Notes under the pieces: model-generated
Database searches by the model: none
What the model was told of the DNA's origin: nothing
Seen by the model: only the letters and a program-made list of their open reading frames with translations
Assembly: GCA_003952965.2 (NCBI GenBank)
Contig: CM025851.1
Location: 16,346,435-16,410,434, forward strand
Length of the DNA: 64,000 bases
Direction: 5' to 3'
Origin: Morella rubra
Lineage: Eukaryota; Streptophyta; Magnoliopsida; Fagales; Myricaceae
In this document: positions 58,126 through 64,000 of the stretch, in pieces
Layout of the letters: the number at the start of each line of letters is the position of its first letter
Numbering within the stretch: the stretch's first letter is position 1
Program-made: the position numbers and the translations under genes

Positions 58126-58139
<14 letters not shown>
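54515..58139. other. Intergenic between CACTA 3 and the second NHL-type gene
   Basis: AT-rich sequence with a TA dinucleotide repeat at 54923-54958. Apart from the ghost NHL start at 55615 no coding region is supported. Confidence 0.5.
55615..55668 (+). pseudogene. Ghost 5' end of a third NHL/LEA_2 gene copy
   Basis: AGCCATGGAGGAGAAGTAGC reads MEEK, a stop, then QVKPLALHV. The head MxxKxQVxxxRPLA of the gene at 44875, the AGCCATG context, and the upstream CATCCCACC-type leader are alike, so this looks like the start codon region of a family member. It has a nonsense codon at position 5, and homology fades after about 15 codons. No LEA_2 domain follows within the next 2 kb. Confidence 0.45.

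Positions 58140-58178
<39 letters not shown>
58140..58178. repeat. GA dinucleotide microsatellite
   Basis: About 19 uninterrupted GA units immediately follow a TATATATATAT run. The position, between TA-rich sequence and a short ORF, could make it part of a 5' leader. Confidence 0.95.
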
Positions 58179-58180
<2 letters not shown>

Positions 58181-58249
58181 ATTCGGAAATAGATCAGGAC
58201 CATTCCTTCCAGCGAAGAAAGCAAATAAATAAAGATTAGCCAAAACTTT

Positions 58250-58444
58250 ATGGCTGAATTGTTAACTAACTTAATTAGTTTCTACTTGGTAATAACTAAG
58301 TTTATTAATATCCAACAATTCATGGATATCCAATACGAAATAGATATGACGATCGAATTTGAGTGCATTAATAATTATATGGAGTGTGGCTTTGACCCTG
58401 ATCAGCCACAGTACACTGATGAGAGACGTTCTGACTGCAAATAA
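58250..58444 (+). CDS. Small ORF of 64 residues, unrecognised, doubtful
   Basis: An ATG-initiated frame, MAELLTNLISFYLVITKFIN at its start and GFDPDQPQYTDERRSDCK at its end, lies downstream of a TATA-like run (58121-58138) and a GA repeat that could form a leader. The first 25 residues are hydrophobic. It resembles no family I know, and a random 64-codon frame is not rare in AT-rich DNA. It may be part of the upstream region of the gene at 58811. Confidence 0.15.
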   Translation: MAELLTNLISFYLVITKFINIQQFMDIQYEIDMTIEFECINNYMECGFDPDQPQYTDERRSDCK

Positions 58445-58673
58445 TTAAAGATGAATCCACTTGTATTATTTGTATTAAGGGTGGTTACGAATCTTCTGGT
58501 AAAACTTGCCTGTATGAGTAAGAATATTATATGGGATATGTACAAGATAAACGAAATCCCTGCCCTGCTGCTTTGATATTAAAAATTAGCCACGTTCCTT
58601 GTTTTCCATTGCCTCCCCTGGAAAAGTTTTTGCTACTCACAGTTGTACAACAGGGTTTTAATTTTAAGCAGAA

Positions 58674-58681
58674 TATATATA
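58674..58681 (+). promoter_or_regulatory. Probable TATA box of the second NHL-type gene
   Basis: TATATATA lies 137 bp before the ATG at 58811, giving a 5' UTR of about 105 bases. Confidence 0.5.
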
Positions 58682-58810
58682 CAACGACAATGTATAGCTA
58701 AGAATGCTTCACGACACCGAACGTTTCCAGAGAAAGAATCGATCTCCGAAGGGCCACGGCAACGCCCCCCACCAATAGTACCCCTCCCAAGCTGATCGAG
58801 AGAAGTAGCC

Positions 58811-59452
58811 ATGGGGGATGAGCAGCTAGGCCCACGACCTCTGATTGCCGATGGTTCCTGCAGCGATGACGAAGATGCGGCCGCAAACCTAAACCAAATC
58901 CGTCGCACAAAATGGGTCAAATATGGTTGCCGCTTCACAACGTGCATGCTGATCCTATCCGTTATCGCCATAGTAATATCGCTCACCGTGTTCAACATTC
59001 AGGACCCTAATGTCAAAATGACTGTGGTGAAGGCCACTAAGCTCGAGTTGATGTACCGCACCATCCCTAAACCTGGGACCAACATGTCAGTTGTAGCCCG
59101 TTCGTCGGTGGAAAATCCGAACATGTTCTCCTTCATATATAATACCACCATAACTTTGTATTACCACGAGAACATGGTCGGGCAGGCCCAAGGGCCGTCA
59201 GGTCAAGCCAAGCCGTTGGGGACAGAGACAACGGAGGTAACGGTAGATGTTAGCACGGACCGGCTTATCTCCTACCCTAATGTAAACGGAGATGTGAGCT
59301 CAGGGCTATTGAACATGAGCAGCTATTCAACGATTTCAGGGCAAGTAGAAGTGTTCAAGGGTTTTAAGAAACGCTTTGATCTGAGAAGCACTTGCACCGT
59401 GACGTTTAATATTTCAAGCCAGGCGGTTCAAGAACAGAATTGCAAGTCCTAG
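58811..59452 (+). CDS. NHL/LEA_2 membrane-anchored protein (NDR1/HIN1-like), 213 aa
   Basis: Single exon; the start MGDEQLGPRPLIADGSCSDD lies in the context AGCCATGGGG. The layout is that of its paralogue at 44875: acidic head (CSDDEDAAA), basic RRTKWVKYGCR anchor, one hydrophobic segment (about residues 41-60, LILSVIAIVISLTV), VFNIQDPNV, then the LEA_2 domain with TIPKPGTNMSVVARSSVENP, LYYHENMVGQAQGPSG, DVSSGLLNMSSYSTISGQVE and the end FNISSQAVQEQNCKS. Several NxS/T sequons lie after the membrane segment, so the domain is probably extracytosolic. Over the shared region it is roughly 55-60 percent identical to the other copy by eye. The frame is intact and probably functional; its role in stress or defence is inferred from the family only. 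Confidence 0.92.
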   Translation: MGDEQLGPRPLIADGSCSDDEDAAANLNQIRRTKWVKYGCRFTTCMLILSVIAIVISLTVFNIQDPNVKMTVVKATKLELMYRTIPKPGTNMSVVARSSVENPNMFSFIYNTTITLYYHENMVGQAQGPSGQAKPLGTETTEVTVDVSTDRLISYPNVNGDVSSGLLNMSSYSTISGQVEVFKGFKKRFDLRSTCTVTFNISSQAVQEQNCKS

Positions 59453-60242
59453 GGTATGGTTTTCCTTTTCAGTTTTTTCTTTCCTTTTTCGTGTTTTTGT
59501 TTTTCTTTCCTCGTTCTCCTATCTTGACGTTGCCGTGCGTGTATTATGTGGGATCTCTTAATTTTCAGTCCGATATCTCTTAATTTCCGTGCGTGTATTA
59601 CACATCATCCTTCGTAAAAATTTTGTTAATATTGGAAGAACTCATACCCAAACCGTGGAAGTGGTGCAGTACTTCTGGCTTTGTAATAAAAAGGTAAAGA
59701 TCATGATAAAACAGCTATACACACACACACACTAGTATCTGTTTTTCTATATCCGAAATCTTTGTTTCGCTTATGACATTTGTTGAAATTTTTTGGTGAC
59801 ATGAAAATGATAGAAGCTCCAGTGCTCATATTAAGTGTCTTATGAGGGAGAAGATCATGATCTATTTGGAACGGAATAAACATTTGGTAAGGAAACGGGT
59901 TAAGGGATTAGCAGATATATATTAAATCATTTTAGATATACGAAAATCGATGTTAATATGAATTAAGATTAGTTTTGAATTTCAATATCAGTAAGTAGCA
60001 AGAATTTGGTTTATCCCCAAGAATCCATGGGGATAAATGCCTCATTCCAGAGCTGCTAGAGATTAAGGGAGGACTTTATTCTTCAATGGGCTGCTTCAGA
60101 ATTTAAAGGCAAATTTCTGATCAATACAAGTAGGAGAGTGATGCATGCTAGCTGCTACGAGTCTACGACAATTTATTGCATTTGGAAGGGGAGAAACCCT
60201 AGAACCTTTAGTAGGGGAAACAGAAGATTAATGGTCCATATG
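59453..60242. other. 3' flank of the second NHL-type gene
   Basis: Contains the T-rich 3' UTR, a CA-rich stretch near 59718-59732 and AT-rich intergenic sequence. No gene is recognised. Confidence 0.45.
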
Positions 60243-60247
60243 CTTAA

Positions 60248-62154
60248 TGTTGGGTTATCAAAAAGGGCTACACTCAATATTTTGTCTATGGAACTAAGTG
60301 GAAAGAAAATATAATACTTCAATTAAAGCTTTATTCTACTCACTTAAGACAGAACACATCCATTATGATATTTGTAACTTCTAAAATGTAACACCCAAAT
60401 AAATCTCACATAACTCATCATAGTAAATCTCATTTAACTCCTACATGATGAGAATATTAAAGGTCTCTAACCCTTCAACTTTGTAACCTATGAGAATACC
60501 AAAAGACATAACCTCCACATCAACTGATTTATAGGAAATTAACTAGAATTAAGTTTAATAACTAACACCCCCTCTTAAACTTAATTTTATAACTACAAGC
60601 AAACTCCTTATCTTGCAAAATATTTCACCATTTTTTCTTGATTGAAACTTTGGACATACAAGTCTCCAAAATAAGCTTTCCGTTCACAGATTCGTCGATC
60701 TCTACAAATTTATTTTTATCTCCACACATACGGTTACTTGTCGCGTTGTCAATATACCACAAATTATTCTCTTCATTAATTTTCTTCTCCTCCGTACACC
60801 AGTAACAGAGTACGCCCCATCTCTTCTTTTTCAATGTAACTGGCTTCTTTTTCAACATTATTAGCGCTTATACAAGACTTCCATATGCATAATGACCATA
60901 TTTTTCACAATTGAAACACTAGATTTAGGATTTGGCATACCTTCTTCCATTTGATCTTGAATTGTTTCATTTTCAAGCCCTCTTGATGATTGTCCCTTAT
61001 TACCATTATTCAAAAAATTATGATTGTCTCTACTACGTCCTCTTCCTCTTCCTCTTCCATTTCTTCCTCGGCCTTTACCTCGATTACAGCCACGTTCTTG
61101 TCCCTTTTGACCTCCATCTTGCTCCTCTTCCTTGTCCTTAGGAGAGAGCTTTGTAGCTAAAACTTGCTCTCATGGCTCTTTCTTATTCTTGTTGAGCCTT
61201 TATTCATAAGATTGTAGAGATCCCTTGAGTTCATCAATTTTCATGGCTTTCAAATCTTTCGACTCCTCAATAATTACAACGATATAGTCAAAACTTGGTT
61301 GTAAAGAACGAAGGATCTTTTCGACGACACAAACGTCCTCCAATTTTTCTCCGTACCTCTTCATTTGATTGACTATGGCCAACACACGTGAAAAGTAATC
61401 CATCATTGACTCAGATTCTTTCATGCATAAGACTTCAAATTCACCTCTTAGTATTTGAAATCGAACCTTCTTTACTTTGAATACTCCTTGGTAGAAGTTT
61501 TGTAGAATATCCTAGGCTTGCTTGGAGGTGGTTGCATTTGCCACCTTTTTTAACATAGCTTCATCCAAACATTGATGGATGAGCATGTGGGCTTGTGTAT
61601 CTTTTGACTGGGTCTTCTGCAAAGAGCCCTTTGAGTAGGACTCAATTGAGCTTCAATGTGAGGCTCTTCAAAGCTTTTCTCTACAATATGTCATGCATCT
61701 TGGAATCCAAAGCCTTCATTTGAATGCACAAATTATCAAAATTATCTTTTACAATGAGAGAGAAATAAAAGAAAAATGATGGGATTGGCTATTTTTCTAG
61801 GATCAAGAACATATGCTCTGATACCAATTTGTTGGATTGTAAAAAGTGCTACACTTAATACTTTGTCTATGAAGCTAAATGGAGGTAAAATATAATACTT
61901 CACTTAAAAATTTACTTCACTCACTTAAGAAAGAACACAAATGCTACATTGATACTTATAGTCCAAATGAGACTTTTGTAACTTCTAAAGAGTAACACCC
62001 AAATATTTCACATAACTCATCATAGTAAATCTCATTTAACTCCCAATTGATGAGAATATTAAAGGACTTTAACCTATGAGAATACCAAAAGACATAACCT
62101 TCCCATTAACTACTTTATAGGAAATAAATTAGAATTAAGTTTAATAACTAACAC
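60248..62154 (-). mobile_element. Short Ty1-copia element with both LTRs, internally deleted
   Basis: LTRs 60248-60567 (320 bp) and 61830-62154 (325 bp) begin TGTTGG and end AACTAACA. The 5-bp TSD is CTTAA (60243-60247 and 62155-62159). On the minus strand, TGGTATCAGAGC (61826-61815) next to the upstream LTR is the initiator-Met tRNA primer site, and AAGAGGGGG (60576-60568) next to the downstream LTR is the polypurine tract. The interior of about 1.26 kb holds only gag and the start of protease; integrase and reverse transcriptase are missing. Confidence 0.92.
60625..61800 (-). pseudogene. copia gag and partial protease remnant
   Basis: Minus-strand pieces: a UBN2-type gag segment ([20 protein letters not shown], then [20 protein letters not shown], 61424-61200), an Arg/Gly-rich stretch (61130-61040), a degenerate zinc knuckle FNCEKYGHYAYG (about 60915-60880), and a protease-region start NLWYIDNATSNRMCGDKNKF (about 60770-60710). 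The usual catalytic D-S/T-G motif reads IDNATS, so it is altered. Several stops and frameshifts separate the pieces. It encodes no complete protein. Confidence 0.8.
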
Positions 62155-62159
62155 TTAAT

Positions 62160-62978
62160 GAGATAATCTTCATGACAAAAAATGACATATGATGCCTTAA
62201 GGGTTTCGTGATTCTATGCTCAACTGGGATGCAATGAATAGATGGGGATTTCCCTCGACATCCTTGAGTTACCATTGAATAGATCTTGGTTGTTGTTATG
62301 TATATGTTGGTTCTATATTCTTTGTTCGGTTGTAATAATTGGGATTGAATTCTAGTTCGTGATTTCTGTTTTTCTCTTTAATTTGTGCTTCCTGGTATCT
62401 GATCATGTAACCTAGCCCACTTGTGCACAGGCTGAACACTTTGTTTTTTGTGATGTATATACACCAACTTACTTGTTTACCAAAAAAAATAACTAGAAAT
62501 TCTTTTAAAACATTTTTCAAGTACTGCCCTAGTGCTTGCAAAGATTAGAAGGGTCGCTTTTGGTCTTATTAAAATAAGAGCAATCTAATCTACTTCTGAG
62601 GAACCCCTGCAAGATATATATCATTGTCGTTAACTTGAATGGGATATTTCATTGAGTTATCATGTGAACCAGTCCTGCACGGATGGATATCACAATTGGG
62701 AATATTGATACCCATTTCTGGGCAACGTGCATGTCCTAGCTAGAAACCTGTGGAAGATTCACTTCTTTTAACAGCTTTCTTGGTCATCTATTTCAATTAT
62801 ATATGTTCGATTCTTTTTGTGTATATATGATTGAACTGTAGTGTGCGTAATTAGCTGCAATAAATAAATAAATATATATATATAACATAGAACAAGTGAA
62901 TATTTTAGATCTAATATTGGAACTTTTTAGCTAGAAGAGTATTATTCATTCTCAGTAAATAAGATATTTCCACACACA
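62160..62978. other. Intergenic, nothing recognised
   Basis: AT-rich sequence with short TA repeats near 62868-62885. No supported ORF, RNA gene or terminal repeat was seen. Confidence 0.5.
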
Positions 62979-63514
62979 GGTTAAATTACAATAAACTGCT
63001 ACAAATTACTACATATTCTCAAAAACATCCCTAAATTATGTAACTCATTGTAACGCATACCCTAAATCTATCTTTCTGTTGCAATTCCATTCCCAAATTC
63101 AACGAAGCCGTCAACTCAGATTGTTTTCGTCCCATATGACCCGCATGTGCCCCTCTCCCTCTATTAAAAATATAATTATGCCCCAATTCCAACTAAAACA
63201 TTGCGTTTTGCCCTACATACTAAGCCTTGGCCAGGTTAATCACTATGTTTCATGATTTAAGTCTTTACAGATAGTGTGAAAAAAAATTTGAGAGTTATAC
63301 TCCCGGGAATGGGGGCATAATCATATTTTACAAAAAAAGATTTGGGCATGTGCAGGTCACATGGGACTAAAACTATGCGAGTTAACTACTTCTTTGGGTA
63401 TGGGGATGAAATCGCAACAAAAACATAGATTTGGGGGCAAGTCACAACGAGTTATAGTTTATGGATGCTTTTGAAAATATGGTAGTAGTTTGTAGGGGTT
63501 TATTATAATTTACC
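62979..63514. mobile_element. Foldback (MULE-type) non-autonomous element with ~215-bp inverted repeats
   Basis: The left arm 62979-63195 starts GGTTAAATTACAATAAAC. The right arm 63300-63514 is its diverged reverse complement and ends GTTTATTATAATTTACC. Arms share words with the Pack-MULE terminal repeats (AACTCGTTG-like, CCCATRTGACC, TTATGCCCC versus ACTGCCCC), so it is probably a short member of the same group. No clear 9-bp TSD is visible. Confidence 0.6.
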
Positions 63515-63661
63515 CATAAATTTAATTCTGTAACATTGATAAATTAAATATTTTTCACAAGAATAAAATTCAAGCATATCATTGAGCTACCGTGCACAAT
63601 TGCCATCAACCCTAATCTTACATAAGGTTGGCCTTTAGCTCTAATCTTACATAACTCTAGC

Positions 63662-64000
63662 TTAGGGTTGTTCAAGTATGGTGCCGGGTGGGTCAGTTTC
63701 TAGATTTTGGCCACTGTCACCACTAGGTGCTGTAACCGGCCTTTGACAGTGGCAATTTTAGCGATGGCAGGAGCCAGTTACCATCATCATAAATGGGCCC
63801 ATTTTTTTCACTTTTTTTTTTTGCCATTGGCCCTTTTTTTTTTATTGCGAACTTAGTTGTAATTCTTTTTTATGCCACTCAGTACATTTCGAAAAATGAT
63901 AAATCCATGAAAATTTTAGTTATTTTATTTTTATTTTTTTGGATTTATTTATTACCAAATTAATAAGCATTTTGAGCCAAATAAAATCTATAAAATAAAC
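63662..64000. mobile_element. Probable left end of a hAT-like element running off the window
   Basis: TTAGGGTTGTTCAAGTATGG, followed by GTGCCGGGTGGGTC, resembles the end of the hAT at 37203 (TAGGGGTGTCCAATGGCCGG). The opposite end would lie beyond position 64000, so no TSD can be checked. Poly-T runs follow. Confidence 0.3.

Overview
The window is nuclear DNA of a flowering plant, probably a eudicot. It is AT-rich, its genes are plant LEA_2/NHL-type genes with plant splice signals, and its mobile elements are plant families: plant L1 LINE, hAT with a DUF4371-like transposase, CACTA/En-Spm, Mutator-like, Tourist/Harbinger MITEs and Ty1-copia. I cannot name the species. Host genes take up only a few percent of the 64 kb; most of the rest is nested transposons whose ends and target-site duplications (TSDs) can be read directly.

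Layout. 1-2491: an intact two-exon LEA14-type gene. 2885-22161: one plant L1 LINE in minus orientation, bounded by a 15-bp TSD and blown up from about 5.9 kb to 19.3 kb by later insertions. Two deleted hAT copies (A, 3614-11998, and B, 14801-15693) lie in inverted orientation inside it, a full-length hAT (15906-20083) sits in its endonuclease domain, and a 7.5-kb CACTA element (4226-11728) sits inside hAT copy A. The LINE segment between A and B reads on the opposite strand to the rest of the same LINE, and the hAT TSDs are swapped between the copies. This is the signature of an inversion by recombination between A and B. 24526-26821: a Mutator-like element with 195-bp terminal inverted repeats and a 9-bp TSD that carries gene exons (Pack-MULE), one of them resembling RMI2. 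27527-31795: a CACTA remnant with possible captured exons and a Tourist MITE. 34492-43271: a second complete CACTA, interrupted by a hAT that itself carries a solo LTR. 44875-45528: an NHL/LEA_2 gene. 46358-54511: a third complete CACTA family. 55615: a ghost start of a third NHL/LEA_2 copy. 58811-59452: a second intact NHL/LEA_2 gene. 60248-62154: a small copia element with both LTRs. 62979-63514: a foldback relative of the Pack-MULE. 63662 to the edge: the probable left end of another hAT.

How the parts relate. The three likely functional host genes all encode LEA_2-fold proteins: one cytosolic LEA14 type and two membrane-anchored NHL-type paralogues that look like local duplicates. The three complete CACTA elements belong to three families. 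Each is packed near its ends with its own palindromic motif (GGCGGTCA...TGACCGCC, GATCGATC, GTCCGGAC). Only the first retains a recognisable TNP2 transposase; the other two keep a Transposase_24-type gene and a coiled-coil plant-transposon ORF.

Limits. All calls are by eye. Family names rest on remembered motifs, not searches. Several intergenic stretches, notably 31796-34488, 43275-44640 and 54515-58100, hold nothing I can name with confidence.
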